Shown here: piece after piece, positions 9,114 through 20,830 of the stretch | How positions within the stretch are numbered: the first letter of the stretch is position 1 | Layout: each line of letters opens with the position of its first letter | NCBI GenBank assembly: GCA_947044405.1 | Contig: CAMRHE010000197.1 | Coordinates: forward strand, 1,674,001 to 1,738,000 | From: Leptodactylus fallax | Taxonomy: Eukaryota; Chordata; Amphibia; Anura; Leptodactylidae | DNA: 64,000 nt | Reading direction: 5' to 3' | Translations under genes and position numbers: made by a program | Notes under the pieces: generated by a model | The model's database searches: none | What the model was told of the DNA's origin: nothing | What the model saw: only the letters and a program-made list of their open reading frames with translations

Positions 9114-10018
9114 TTAAAGAGGACCTTTCATGTCCTCAGGCACATTTATATACCGCTAGAAAGCCGACAGTGCACCCTCCAACCGCACCGCTCTCTACCC
9201 ACAGAGGTCTTCACCAGATCCCCTGAAGGTGGGGATGGACTTGATACTACTGCTGGCTGAGACGGACCAGTCGGAGGGCGCAGGACGCACAATGCACCAC
9301 AAGTCCCAGCACTCCCAGACACCGAAATCACTTACCAGAATTTGTCCAAGGATCAGGCGGAGATGCTGAGGGTATAGAAGGCTGCTGTGGGCAGGAGCCA
9401 GGAGATGGCAGCAGAGTGATGAGAGTAGTCATCCAAGCTGGTTTGTTATCGTGAGGTCAGCGCAGTACCAAGGGCTAATCCAGAAGAGTAGTCAGACAGG
9501 CCAGGTCGTTAACAGGAGAGCGGAGTGGAGCCAAAACAGTGATCAGGGAACCGGAGTCTAGAAACAAGCCGAGGTCACAACAGGAGTGCTGCAGGTACAG
9601 GGTCAGGACGTTAAGCAGAGCCAGGGAAGGGTATGGATAGGTCGGATAGGGCACACGAGGAGACAGGAGAGAGCTAACATCCAGGGTAACCGAATAGCCA
9701 GCACCGCATGTGAGCGGAAGTGACCACTAAATAGACCTGGGCCAGCAAGTCCAATTAACCCCTACCCGGAAGAGACCAAGTTTCCCAGCTCATATCAGGA
9801 ACGGATCAGCAACCCCCGCACAGCTGGTGCGGAGGCTCCACCACCGCTCCTGACAGCCCCCTCTGACAGTACAGGGCTATTGACAAGTACCAATAAAGTA
9901 TCAACAGCCCCGGGGCACATGACGGAAAAGTCAACAGTGCGCTAAATTCAGCACACTGTCGACTTTCTAGTGGTATATAAAACCGCATGTGCCGGAGGAC
10001 ATGAAAGGTCCTCTTTAA
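9114..10018. mobile_element. TTAA-flanked MITE (piggyBac- or Kolobok-like ends)
   Basis: The ends are TTAAAGAGGACCTTTCATG and CATGAAAGGTCCTCTTTAA, inverse repeats of ~60 bp that continue with TATATACCGCTAGAAAG and CTTTCTAGTGGTATATA. The TTAA at each end is the hallmark target of piggyBac and Kolobok elements. A shorter relative lies inside the LINE at ~41,264. The centre carries an unrelated repeat at ~9,184-9,845. No transposase is present. Confidence 0.75.
9184..9845. repeat. Dispersed repeat nested in the TTAA MITE
   Basis: A GTCTTCACCAGA...CCCTG start is followed by a long AG/CAGG-rich body (GGTCAGG, CAGAGCCAGGG, CAGGAACGG). It splits the MITE arms (…AGTGCACC and GACAGCCCCC). The stretch at 12,160-12,715 starts almost the same way and has the same style, so the two are copies of one family. 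Superfamily unknown. Confidence 0.5.
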
Positions 10019-10270
10019 AGGGGTTGTCCAGGCAAATTTTTTATATTTAAAAAATCATACTCACATTTCCCTGGTGCTCCGATGCCTCTCAGTGCAGTCC
10101 GGTCCTCCAGGTCCGTTGTATTCTGGCGGAAGTCCCCGCCATACGTGACTGCTGAGGCCAAACAGAGGTCTACTAAGGCCAATCAGCGGCTTCAGTAGAA
10201 GGGATCTGGGACGTCACTTTTGAGAAGACAGCCCAGCTAGAACAGGTAAGGGAGGACACCTCTGTATTTC
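10015..10270. repeat. AAAGGGGTTGTCCAGG dispersed repeat
   Basis: It begins TTTAAAGGGGTTGTCCAGGC directly at the right end of the TTAA MITE and continues with GGTGCTCCGATGCC and AGTCCCCGCC blocks. I recognise this opening as an abundant frog repeat. A related opening (AAAGGGGTTGACCACTTTC) is at 29,730. Non-coding. Confidence 0.55.
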
Positions 10271-12159
10271 TTTGTTCAGTCTGTTCTCTGGGTTTAGTGA
10301 GATTCTAGTAATGTCCAAGCTGACCTGTAATAAACCTCTAATAAAAAAATAAATTAAATCCTTAAGAATATTGAGAGAATATTATATTTCACACTTAGGT
10401 TTTATTTGCTTGTCAAGTAAACTTTGTTTAAAGTCATGTTAACCTTTAGCAAACAATGCTGTACTATATATTTACCTCTGTATATATGTCCCTATTAGCC
10501 TCTCTCTAGGCTTTACAGCAGCCTAGATTTCATTATGTGAACTTGTGACCTCTAACCTTTTCTGTAACCCCACACATTATTTGGTTGTAAAATAGCTCAG
10601 CACAGTGTGCATTACCATTACATTTTCATGGTGTACTGATAAGCCTAGAGTGACAACCCCCTCATTCACACAGCATTAGGGAAAGGTTCCACTGGCAGGC
10701 AACACATGCACAAGGCCGTGTCAAAGGTGGAAATCCAGTCAGTTGAAGTTGTGAAATGTTGCTCTTTAAACAAAATAAATAACAAAATGTATTTACTTTA
10801 CATATCCAGATACATGTTTCAAATCATTTGAAAGTCCTAGTCACCAAAGAATGTACCAAAACCACAATGAATAGAGGAGTGGAGGTTAAAAAAAAAAGCC
10901 TTATACAAATGTCCTCATCCCGGGAAAGAAAAGAAATATATATATTTTCTCTGGACCATTTTAAAGAGTCGACATCCTGTGTTAGAGTTCTCTAATCATC
11001 ACCAGCACAATTTACAATCAGAACACACAGAGAGCCAGTTCAAACCAGCTCATGTGTTGATTTTGGCTGGGACCATCGCAGCTGCCACTGGAGACATGGG
11101 GGACTCGGCAGAGAGCCTAAGAAGGAGGGTGGGATTGGGAAGCTAACCTGGACGAAGCATGAACACACAGGCCTGCTTCATTTCAACACACGGCACTCAG
11201 GGATTTTTTTCGCTCTCCCCTCCTTTTTCTTTTAATAGTCATTTCATTTTACTACCTCATTTTTTTCCCCCTGCAACCTGAAATGAAATAAGGACCTCTC
11301 ATGAGCCACTGCGCTCCAGGCAGAAGGAATTGTAATATCTGGCTTCCAAAATCTGTCCCGTCAAAATGTGCTTCTGATTAGGTGGCTTAATTACAGCTGT
11401 GAAAACAATGTTGATGTAGTCCTCGAGATTCCAGAGTATGTCAGTCGTTATTAGCTAACCTTGGAGGGCAGCCACCAGTTCAAAAACAGCAAGACTATAC
11501 AGTCACTATGCCTGATAACTTTATTTTTTTGTTATTTGTCAGGACAAGCTGCCAGAAGCAACACCAAACTGTGCAAAATATTTTTCAGTTTGAGCGCTTC
11601 AGACTCTGGGACACTCATGTTGACACTTATGCTTTTCAAATCACATTAAAAGGAAAAAAAATAGAAAAAAGAAAGGGCATTGAAAAAGGATTCATAAAAT
11701 TTGACTGACACGTGGCTTAATTTTAATTTCTTTAACTCAATTTCAAAATAGATCCCGCATGTTGGTTTTAGCGCCCTCATTTTATAGCGGTGGATTTTTC
11801 TTGACAGTTTCATTGGCTGTCAGGAAATATTTGCCATTTACTTACAACCTGGGGAAATAAGGGAAGAGTTCAAAAAATATTTATGTATTCATGTACTGTA
11901 CATATGTTTTAGAACTTCCTACATCCTTGAACTGGTAAAATGCAATGTTAACAGGAGCGAATATGATAGCCCATTGGTATGTGATTTTACTTTTAGATTT
12001 GACTTGACATTAGCATATTGTAAGAATTTGTAAAAGAAAAATTAAAGACCAAAGAAATACTATACTTACTTTGTATTTTTTACTTTAAATGTTGTGCAGT
12101 TGCTTACAGGATGTTATGGAATTGCTGTTTAAGCAATTTCCAAATATGTAGCAGACAAC
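10271..12159. other. Low-repeat interval; possible conserved non-coding DNA
   Basis: No transposon family was recognised here. Two parts have the look of conserved developmental enhancers: 11,270-11,470 (CTTCTGATTAGGTGG followed by CTTAATTACAGCTGTG, with homeodomain-type TAATTA sites) and 11,700-11,850 (GTTTCATTGGCTGTCAGG, ATTTGCCATTTACTT). This is an impression from base composition and motifs only. ORFs at 11,461-11,708 have no recognisable similarity. Confidence 0.3.
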
Positions 12160-12715
12160 TGGCAGATCAAAGACAGCAAGCAAAACAAGCTACCAGTAAA
12201 CCAACAAAGTACTGGTTAGCAGAATCTAAGAAGGCACCCCCAAAGTCTTCACCAGAACTCCCTGCAAGGCAGATTAGACTTTGCTGATGGGGGACCAAGA
12301 TTGCACTCCAGAACTGGTGTCAGAAAATAGGCGCACTTGCAGATTAAAGACTGGACCAACAAACCTAAAGCAGAAGAATACTCAAGTCAGGGTCAAGACC
12401 ACAAGTTCATGGATAATGCCAAATCAGCAAGAGATCGGATAACAAGTAGGGCAAGCCAAAATAACTAACCAGAGAAATAGTAGGAAACCAGATACATTCT
12501 GAACAGAACTCATTTACATAGCCCAATTACACACATAATCACAGGCATCTGACAAGTCTCAAAGTTAGTTGTAAATACCCCGCCTCAGCTCAGGATTGGA
12601 CAATGAGGCAGCATTCTGATTGCCTGCAGACCCAGCCAGATTTTGATTGATAGGGGTGGCAATCTTAAAGCTGCGCGCAGTGCTACACTGAAGAGATTGC
12701 ACATATAAGTAGGAG
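12160..12715. repeat. Second copy of the dispersed repeat seen at 9,184
   Basis: A CAGATCAAAGACAGCAAGC start is followed by GTCTTCACCAGAACTCCCTG, a long AAG/CAG-rich body and a GGATTGGACAATGAGGCAG tail. The shared opening with 9,184-9,300 and the same internal style support one family. Non-coding. Confidence 0.45.
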
Positions 12716-13321
12716 AGGCAGGAGCGAAGATAACGACATTCCTAGCGTAAAGACTCTTGTCCAATGTTTCCTTGTCAGAAACTCAAATCAAATATCAGCT
12801 AGAAAGTGAACTATAATTTAAGCCAGTTTATTATGGCATAAATTATGGTCTGACTGGCTGTGAGAGGCCATATCCCTCTCACTAAGTCTCACCCCCAAAC
12901 ACCTCCTTTACAAAAAAAGTAGCATGTGGACTGAAAAACATCAAAAAGTCTAATACTCCTCCTATACAGCAAATTAGTTTTTGGTCTTGTGTGCATTTCT
13001 TCGCAAGACGTAGATAAAGCTAAACACAAGGAGTAACTAAGGAGGCTAATTGAATATGGGTTTACTATTTTAAATCAATGGGAAACCTACAGCAGAGGCT
13101 ATGCTAAGCTTTACTACACTCTGATTGGTGCCCCCTATTTTGAAAAATGTTTGCATCATTGTGTTCTGAGAGGCATAACTTTCAATTGATATAGCCATTT
13201 GAGAGCTTGTAAAGTTGTATTAATTCTATTTTGGGGGGGTGGGGGTATGAAAAAGTAGCAATTCTAAAATTGTTTGACTTTTTTGCACTTGTTTATTGTA
13301 GCCTTTTGTGAGTTTGTACTT

Positions 13322-13642
13322 TAAGGATAAGGCCCCACGTAGAAAGCCGCAGCCAAAAAGTGCTGCGAAAAAACGCATTGCGTTTTTTTCCACAGCACTT
13401 TTCACAGAAAGTCCGCAAAGTTTTTCTCTGTGGATTTTCTGCTTCTATTATACCTATATGGAAAACGCCAGCGTTTCTGTAGGTATAATTGACAAGCTGC
13501 GATTTAAAAAAACGCTAGCGTTTTTTTTAATTGGCAGCATTTCCGTTGCTGATTTTTTTTCTGTAATGTGTGGATGGGATTAGCCAGAACTTTGCAGGTA
13601 CTATAAAATGCAGAGATTTCGCAACGTGGGGCCCTGGCCTAA
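13322..13642. mobile_element. MITE, GGCTAAGGCCCCACGT family
   Basis: The left end AAGGATAAGGCCCCACG and right end CAACGTGGGGCCCTGGCC are inverse complements. The interior holds stretches such as AAAAAACGC and GCGTTTTTTT that pair across the element. Other members are at 25,788, 26,069, 26,943, ~35,536 and 51,874. The 91-residue ORF across it is a chance frame. Confidence 0.8.
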
Positions 13643-13685
13643 AATATTTTTTTGTGCTGTTGCTGTATGAACACTGTTCTAACCC

Positions 13686-13710
13686 TCTATCTATCCATCT
13701 ATCTATCTAT
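13686..13710. repeat. (CTAT)n microsatellite
   Basis: A short run of CTAT units with one CCAT interruption. Confidence 0.85.
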
Positions 13711-14261
13711 GTACACTATATATGTGTACAGTCATGATAAAAACAAAGTTGAATACTATGGTTTTACGTATCAGGACATAATACATAAAATTGGGTAAAT
13801 ACACCCTCAGATGAACCACTACACATATTCCACCATTTCAGAATTTATTCAAAAAAATGAAGCCTGCTCTTTTTTTTTTTAAATTATGTGAAATATTTCA
13901 ACCACCAAAAATTACTCTCAACATAGGCAGGAGGATGGTAAGGAAAGTGGGTAGAAATATGAAGTTCAAGGTCAGTCCCGACTCAGCAGGAATATAAAAG
14001 GTGAAGAACAAATTATTGTCTTTCATGGTCAACACTTCAAAGGGCTAGAGATAGATGAGCCACTGAAGATGTGTTTTGTATTGGGTTTGTGTGGTGCAAT
14101 CCAAAAATTAGTTTCAAGTCGAATAAGTTTTTTACATAACAGAACTTAAATTGGATTAAAACATAGTCTGTCATACATTTTCAGGGCTGCTAGGACTCTA
14201 CTCTAGCTCTAGCTCTCTAAGGCAAACACAGCTGAAGTTTTGTCAAAATGAAAGTAAGTGA

Positions 14262-14430
14262 TATGTATGTCTATGGAAAAACGGGTGGTAAGCAGTGGAT
14301 ACGAACTGCTAGTTTAACCATACACTGCGCTGCCACCTGTTTTTACACATTTTAACATTTTTTGGGGAAAGGTGCTTGCCCGTGGCTTTTTATACACACC
14401 TGGCGGTTATATTGGAAAAAGCAATGATTT
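14262..14430 (+). repeat. Dispersed repeat R3, copy 1
   Basis: It contains TATGGAAAAACGGGTGG, AACCATACACTGCGCTG, TTTTTGGGGAAAGGTGCTTG and GGCGGTTATATTGGAAAAAGC. Inverse copies are at 29,800-29,940 and 35,737-35,930. Non-coding. Confidence 0.7.
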
Positions 14431-14684
14431 CATAAAGAAAAAAAAATTGCCTTTGTTATGACTTGAATGTCAACAGGCTTGTTATTTTGGAGAAAAATTT
14501 GTGGCTGTGCACCTAGTTGAAAAGTGATGAATAAGAAGTGGCTTTGTAAAACAAAAAATTATCTCTTCATTGGGGTAGTAGTGAAATCAAAATTGCATTG
14601 TATAATATCATAGACATGGGGACCTTTTTCAATATATATATAATATATATATATTTTTTTTTAGCCAACATTATGTAGTTCTAA

Positions 14685-14790
14685 GAGATGGACCAGGATG
14701 CAGGCTAAGTCTGGCGAAGTGGCGGCAGTGGTGGTAGCTGTGGCAGCATGAGTGGCAGTACAGTATAGGATAATATGATGACCAGGCTGC
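14685..14790 (-). repeat. Single unit of the 84-bp satellite family
   Basis: The reverse complement reads CATCATATTATCC...TGTACTGCCACTCATG, CCACAGCTACCACCACTG and CGCCAGACTTAGCCTG. This matches the tandem units at 35,040-35,535. It sits ~250 bp from an R3 copy, as the 35-kb array does. Confidence 0.65.
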
Positions 14791-14896
14791 AGGACAGTGA
14801 TAACAGGACTTAGTGTTCTTTTTTGTTAACCAAGACATACAAAGTGTTTTCGCTGCAAAAAAACCAAAAAACACTAAGCTGACTGACGCAGTGAAT

Positions 14897-15022
14897 TGTA
14901 GTCTATAGTGCAAAATCTTCTTTTGTTAAGGGTTTTTTTGGGCAATAGAGTTCTTTTTGTTAAACAAGACAATTGCCCCTAAAAATCCATAACAAAAGCA
15001 GATTTTGCACTAAAAACTACTA
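14897..15022. repeat. Inverted repeat (~48-nt arms)
   Basis: TAGTCTATAGTGCAAAATC and CTTTTGTTAAGG on the left pair with CCATAACAAAAG and GATTTTGCACTAAAAACTA on the right. It is probably the core of a small MITE. Confidence 0.6.
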
Positions 15023-15374
15023 CATGCTGAGTCAGGCAGCTTGTTTTTTTTTTTTCAGTGATTACGGCAGTTTGTATGTATACAGTAGGTTAATGAAAAA
15101 AACACTATTGACAGTAAAACACATTGTGGTCACCGATTACAGTCCAGCAAGATACAGTATTAGTAATGGGCAATGGCAGATCTGACACCGTAATACAAAA
15201 AAAATTGCTCTATTGCACAAAAGACTTAACAAGACTTAACCAAAAGAGCCTAGGCCCAGGCACATCTGTATCCAAGAGCACTCCCAAAAACAATGACAGC
15301 GGTTTGCTGTTTGCTCCCTGTATCTAGAGCTACCCAAATCAGTGAAATTAGGCGTAATGGTGTGATATATGGAC

Positions 15375-16556
15375 ACTCATTGACAAAAAGAAATAACGCA
15401 CCCAGATAGAAATGTTGGATTGCTGTAAAACTCGACATGCAGTTATGTCTCAGGCAAGTATGTAAATGATTACAGGTGTGGTCTGATTAGACACTTGGTC
15501 TTACCACACAAGGGTATAAAAGTGCTTCCCCTACTGTCCCATTAAAAGGTTCTCTTTGAGTAGTGTACATCTTGTTGTGAGATTGTTGACTTCTAGACAT
15601 GCCTCTGTGGCACACTAAAAGACATTTTGACCAGTAGATAGACTTTGAGAGGGGGCATATCATTGGATTGAGAGAATTTTGATGAATTGCCTACCATTTA
15701 GGCTTGTTCTGACCTAGCTGTTAGGAGCTGTTGGGAGCAGTGGTTATGTAAAAGCATGCACACACAGTGAACAGGCACTGAATGGCCAAGGTAGTCCACC
15801 AGTAGAGAAAACAGTTTGATCTGCTGACAATCACGAGCAGCTCCCACAGTTTCCATGTCCACTATCCAGATATGAGTGGCAACTTCATAACACATTCCTG
15901 TCTCTACCCGGACCAGCCAGCAGAAGGAAATTTCATGTCTATTATGTGTCCTGCCATTGGCAGTCAGTCACTAGCACCTTTGTTTGCAGTGATGCAGTTG
16001 GTGTTGTGAATGACAAAGCTGGTCTGCTATGGAGTGTATTGTCTTCAGTAATAAATCCAGGTTTTATTTGGTCTGGTTCCAATTTGGAGGCCTAATGGTG
16101 AGCGCTTCAATTTTGCCTTTGCTGTAGAGCGACACATTGCCCCAACTGCTGGTGTGATGATCTGGGGATCCATTTAATATGACAGTCAATTACAATAATT
16201 GTCACTCATATCACTACTAACAGCTCAGTGATATGCGCAGGACATCCTGCAGCCACATGTGTTGCCTCTCATGGAAGTGTTCCCAATTGCCATTTTTCAG
16301 CAGGATAATACTCGCCCAGATTCCAAATACTTATTTGGCCAGAATTATTGCCAATCAAGCATTTTTGATACCAACATCTGACTAGTTGGGATACCAGCTT
16401 CGATAACCTACTAGTGTGCAGGATCTACAGGTCCAGCTGAAACATCTATTGGCAAATGTACCACAGGATACAATACAGTACCTGTATGCCTTTTACATAT
16501 ATCATTATTACATTCACTCATGAGTTTTTTGTTTTGTTTTTTTTTTGTAAATGAGT
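15375..16556 (+). mobile_element. Decayed Tc1-like element (family T1), copy 1
   Basis: The left end ACTCATTGACAAAAAG is the inverse of the right end TTTTTGTAAATGAGT. The interior is a broken transposase: near 15,600 ATGCCTCTGTGGCACACTAA starts a plausible N-terminus, and near 16,155-16,180 GTGATGATCTGGGGATCC encodes VMIWGS. Near 16,298-16,320 CAGCAGGATAATACTCGCCC encodes QQDNTRP, the second catalytic Asp context of Tc1 transposases. Many stops and frameshifts make it non-functional. Confidence 0.75.
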
Positions 16557-16744
16557 ATATTTCAGAGATTTCAACAATTAGTTCTGGGGTCAGGGTTGTA
16601 GCTCTATCTGTTCTTAGAGACCAGTAGTGGATAGGTCATAACTTAGCTGTGTGCATAGGAATAAATAAACAGGAAAACAAAACCAAACATACAGCCAATT
16701 TCATTAAAATCAGTGTGAAGAACAACAAGGAGTCCTGGTAATAA

Positions 16745-17024
16745 TGGTATGGCCCCCACAGAGCACTGATCAACACCATCAAGTTTGTCTGGAATTACAT
16801 GAAGAGACAAAAGGATTTGAGCAAACCTACATCCACAGAAGATCTGTGGTTAGTTCTCCAAGATTTTCAGAACAATCCCCTTGCCGATTTTCTTCAAAAA
16901 TTGTGTGGAAGTGTACCTAGAAGAATTGAAGCTGTTTTCAAAGCAAATTATTAACACTTCTATTTTTTAAAACATTGTTAATTTGCAGCAATTTTTCCAC
17001 ACCTGATTAAAACTTTTGGGTAGT
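16745..17024 (+). mobile_element. C-terminal and 3'-end fragment of another Tc1-like element
   Basis: The frame through 16,780-16,960 reads WNYMKRQKDLSKPTSTEDLW and then PRRIEAVFKANY, the typical C-terminus of a Tc1-family transposase. It is followed by the 3' end …CACACCTGATTAAAACTTTTGGGTAGTG, a terminal-repeat-like sequence. The rest of the element is absent. It lies exactly at the left break of the next Tc1-like copy. Confidence 0.7.
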
Positions 17025-18101
17025 GTACGTCTTGCTGAGAGATTGACTGCTTCCATGCCTCTACAATGTATTGAAAGACATTATACTCAGCTGACAGGCT
17101 TTGAGAGGGGGCTCATCGTTAGATGGAAAGAATCAGGATAGTTGCTTTGACAAATTGCCGGCCACCTAGGCCTAGCTACTAGGAGATGTTTGAGAGCCAT
17201 GGGTTATGTGAGGGCACACATACAAGCCGAACAGGCTCCAAACTGCCCAGACAAACCATCAGTAGAGTGGATTGTTTGATTCCCTGACAAGCAGAAGCAG
17301 CTCCCACAGTTTACTTGTCCACCTTCCAGACACAGTTGTCCCCTTCATCACACACCCCTTTCTCTGCCTGTACCATTTCCTGCACTTAGGAGAAGGATGT
17401 TTTGTGTGTTGGTGCCCATTAAATGTCCTTGACAGCATGCCATTAATGCCATTGACAGCAAGGCACCATCACTGTGTGATGTCGTGAAAAAGGTTTTGTT
17501 TGTAATACGGTGACGGTCGAGTTCCAGTTTGTAGGCCTCATGGGGAGCACTTCAATCCATGTCTTTGCTGTGTAGTGAGACACTGCCCCAGCTGCTAATG
17601 TGATGATCTGGGGAGCCATGGCATGGACCAGTTGGTCACCCCTAGTAGTGATACAAGGGACACTAACAGCTCAGTTACATGTGCAGGATATCCTGCTTCT
17701 AATGGCAGAATTTTTAAATGGCATTTTTCAGCAGAATGACGCTCAGAAACAGCACGGGTTTCCCAGTAATGTCTCCACTAGATTGCTACACTTCCATGGT
17801 GTGCCCAGTCACCAGTTTCATCTCCAATCGAGCATTTATAAGACCAGCTGGGATGCCAACTTCGGCAACCTAGGAGTTTGCAGGACCAGCTGCAACATCT
17901 GTGGGCAAATGTGTCGCAGGATACCATGCCAATTGTATCTTCAGGCTAGAGGTGGCCCAAGAGGGTACTAAAGCCTTCTTTAAATTGTACAGTTTTCCAC
18001 AATAGACCAATCTAATAATCTAAGGACATATATTATTACATTCACACATATAATTTCATTAGATTCCAACAACTCAGTGCATTATTTTTTTGTCAGTGGG
18101 T
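17025..18101 (+). mobile_element. Decayed Tc1-like element (family T1), copy 2
   Basis: It is homologous to the 15.4-kb copy from GTACGTCTTGCTGAGAGATTG onward and lacks the left terminal repeat. It ends with TTTTTTTGTCAGTGGGTAC, the inverse of the family terminus. The frame 17,600-17,971 still shows MIWGAMAWTSWSPLVVIQGT, FQQNDAQ (an altered DNA-RP box) and a final ARGGPRGY, matching the C-terminal GGSTGY-type ending of this subfamily. Frameshifts separate the blocks. Confidence 0.75.
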
Positions 18102-19069
18102 ACATACATAAAATATATAACCTATTGATTGTTCATCCTCTATTTGGACTGCTTTAGTGAGATATTCTCTGAAGCGCACAAGTATTCTATTATTTTAGCC
18201 CAAGCAGTTCACATGGTTGTTGTGGGTCGGCGCAGTAATATGATGATATGATGATGTGGAGATGCAGATGACAGGGCATCAGCTGCAGTAGCCACCTGAC
18301 ATGCTGACTGCCTATGTCAATTAAATAACACATATGATTACTTTTGACAGAGGTGCTTTGTGTGTTATTCTTCTTTGTTATGGTCACTGTCTGAAGACCA
18401 GTCCCCACAGCCCTCTGCCTGCCTTCCTAGCTATGCTCCTGCTTATAGGACATGCTAAGCACCGCAGTGATGGGCACAGCCAGACTATACCCTAGAACTA
18501 TTGAGTTTTTAGTTGAATTAGGAGTTGTATACTAGTACAGTAGCTACAGGCAGCCAGAATTAAAAATAGAAAAAGGGAGCTCCTACTGTTTTAAAGCTGC
18601 ATTAGGAAATACATAAGCACATATTTAGAGAGCAATACAAAACAATAGGTGCATCTTTTATCAACCATGCAATTTGGTACAGTATTGCCCATTTTATGGG
18701 CCAAAATGCCTGAATTTAACTAAAAATTTTACTATTAATTGTATTTTGATGGAATGCATGCATTGTTTCTTAACCCCAGCAGCAAAGGATATTATTAACC
18801 CCTTCCCATTCTGTGCTGCACATTCATGGCACTGTGGGAAGGTCCTTAATATTCTATACCATACATAGTGATGGGTGCTATCTCAGAAGCTGAGCCAGTG
18901 CCAAAGGAGCAGCTATTGTGTACATTTGACACACTGTTGCAGTTTCTAAGATCAAAAATGACCGTGATCCTGGGAATTTAATCCTTAGATGCTGCTGTTA
19001 TTCATGAAAGTAATTTCAAAGAACTATGTCACAGGCAATGTCCTCTTTATCGCCATATCGCGTTACTTA
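18102..19069. other. Interval without recognised elements
   Basis: Only small chance frames are seen. A GATGATATGATGATG stretch near 18,240 is low complexity. No gene or clear repeat family is recognised. Confidence 0.4.
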
Positions 19070-19181
19070 GCACCAGAGCCGGCTGCAGGTTTGTGTGGGC
19101 CCTTGCGCGACAGAGCCCCAGTGGGCCCATTTTGGAGTAACTCATGCACACTGCAGCAAAAAAACTATCGAAGATGGGTGT

Positions 19182-20284
19182 GTGATAGTCTCAGGGTTCT
19201 GTTTAAAGCGCAGAGAGCATCATGAAGACCAAGGAACACACCAGGCAGGTCTGTGATACTGTTGTGGAGAAGTTTAAAGCCGGATTTGGATACAAACCGA
19301 ACCCAAACTTTAAACATCCCAAGGAGCACTGTGCAAGCGATCATATTGAAATGGAAGGAGTATCAGACCACTGCAAACCAAGACCCGGCCGTCCCTCTAA
19401 ACTTTCATCTCAAACAAGGAGAAGACTGATCAGAGATGCAGCCAAGAGGCCTATGATCACTCTGGATGAACTGCAGAGATCTACAGCTGAGGTGGGAGAG
19501 TCTGTCCATAGGACAACAATCAGTCATACACTGCACAAATCTGGCCTTTATGGAAGAGTGGCAAGAAGAAAGCCATTTCTCAAAGATATCCATAAAAAGT
19601 CTCGTTTAAAGTTTGCCACAAGCCACCTGGGAGACACACCAAACATGTGGAAGAAGGTGCTCTGGTCAAATGAAACCAAAATCGAACTTTTTGGCCACAA
19701 TGCAAAACAATATGTTTGGCGTAAAAGCAACACAGCTCATCACCCTGAACACACCATCCCCACTGTCAAACATGGTGGTGGTAGCATCATGGTTTGGGCC
19801 TGCTTTTCTTCAGCAGGGACAGGGAAGATGGTTAAAATTGATGGGAAGATGGATGGAGCCAAATACAGGACCATTCTGGAAGAAAACCTGTTGGAGTCTG
19901 CAAAAGACCTGAGACTGGGACGGAGATTTATCTTCCAACAAGACAATGATCCCAAATATAAAGCAAAATCTACAATGGAATGGTTCACAAATAAGTGTAT
20001 CCAGGTGTTAGAATGGCCAAGTCAAAGTCCAGACCTGAATCCAATCGAGAATCTGTGGAAAGAGCTGAAAACTGCTGTTCACAACGCTCTCCATCCAACC
20101 TCACTGAGCTCGAGTTGTTTTCCAAGGAAGAATAGGCAAGAATTTCAGTCTCAAAACTGATAGAGACATACCCCAAGCGACTTGCAGCTGTAATCGCAGC
20201 AAAAGGTGGCGCTACAAAGTATTAACTGTAATGTGGCAAAAGGTTGAAAAGTTCAAGGGAACCAAATACTTTCGCAAGGCACTG
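19182..20284 (+). mobile_element. Truncated Tc1 element A (same family as element B)
   Basis: Homology with the full-length element at 30,826-32,453 begins at GTGTGATAGTCTCAGGG, so the left terminal repeat is missing. It is replaced by a GAGCCGGCTGCAGG dispersed-repeat scrap (~19,075-19,150). The right end TTTCGCAAGGCACTG at 20,284 is followed by TA. About 180 bp of the 3' non-coding part present in element B is deleted here. Confidence 0.9.
19222..20225 (+). pseudogene. Tc1 transposase pseudogene (element A)
   Basis: The protein starts MKTKEHTRQVCDTVVEKF, an N-terminal helix-turn-helix region. An AT-hook-like GRPSK follows near residue 58. The catalytic domain has LWSNETKIELFG, HGGGSIMVWACF, QQDNDPKY and [11 protein letters not shown]. 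The first catalytic Asp is changed to Asn (SNET instead of SDET/LDET). The N-terminal part is scrambled relative to element B (KPNPNFKHP for the region around KKISQTLN), and a frameshift destroys the last ~35 codons, although the ending ...IAAKGGATKY remains in another frame up to 20,225. Enzymatically dead. Confidence 0.9.
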
Positions 20285-20830
20285 TATATATTGTATGATA
20301 TAAATATTATTGATTTCTATTTTGGTGAAGATGAAATAAATTTAGCAATTCTTAAATTTTTTTGTTTTTGTTTTTTCAACATTAAATATTCACTGCATGA
20401 TACATTTATTATATGGGTTGATATGATTACAGTGATGCCAAATTTATATAGATTAACCATTTATACCCCTTTTGCACTTTAAAAGAAAATTGTTTTTTTT
20501 CTGATGCCACCTTGCAGACTCATAACATTTTAACATAACTTTGTATTCTGGTTAAACAAAAAACAGCAATGTTTTTCAGTTTTTGTGGCATTCACTGCAG
20601 ATAAGTAGGAAGACTGCTATTGACAGTAGCATCCAAGGGGTTAAATCACTAGATCAGAATATTGACCTGATTCTGGCTGTCATAGCTATATCCAGTATGG
20701 AACATTTGTGCTGCTCTCCCAAAGATGTGCCATAAAAAGACTTGTTGCCAATTACTACCAAAATGTAATTTTACAGTAGTCAATAAGAGGTTAAGTATGT
20801 GGTCAGGATAGAACATTATATAAAAGCAGT
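20285..20830. other. A/T-rich interval without recognised features
   Basis: A T-rich stretch (20,350-20,400) and short chance frames only. Confidence 0.4.

Noticed and set aside
13308..13583. 91-residue ORF
   Set aside because: Lies across a palindromic MITE; no coding signature.
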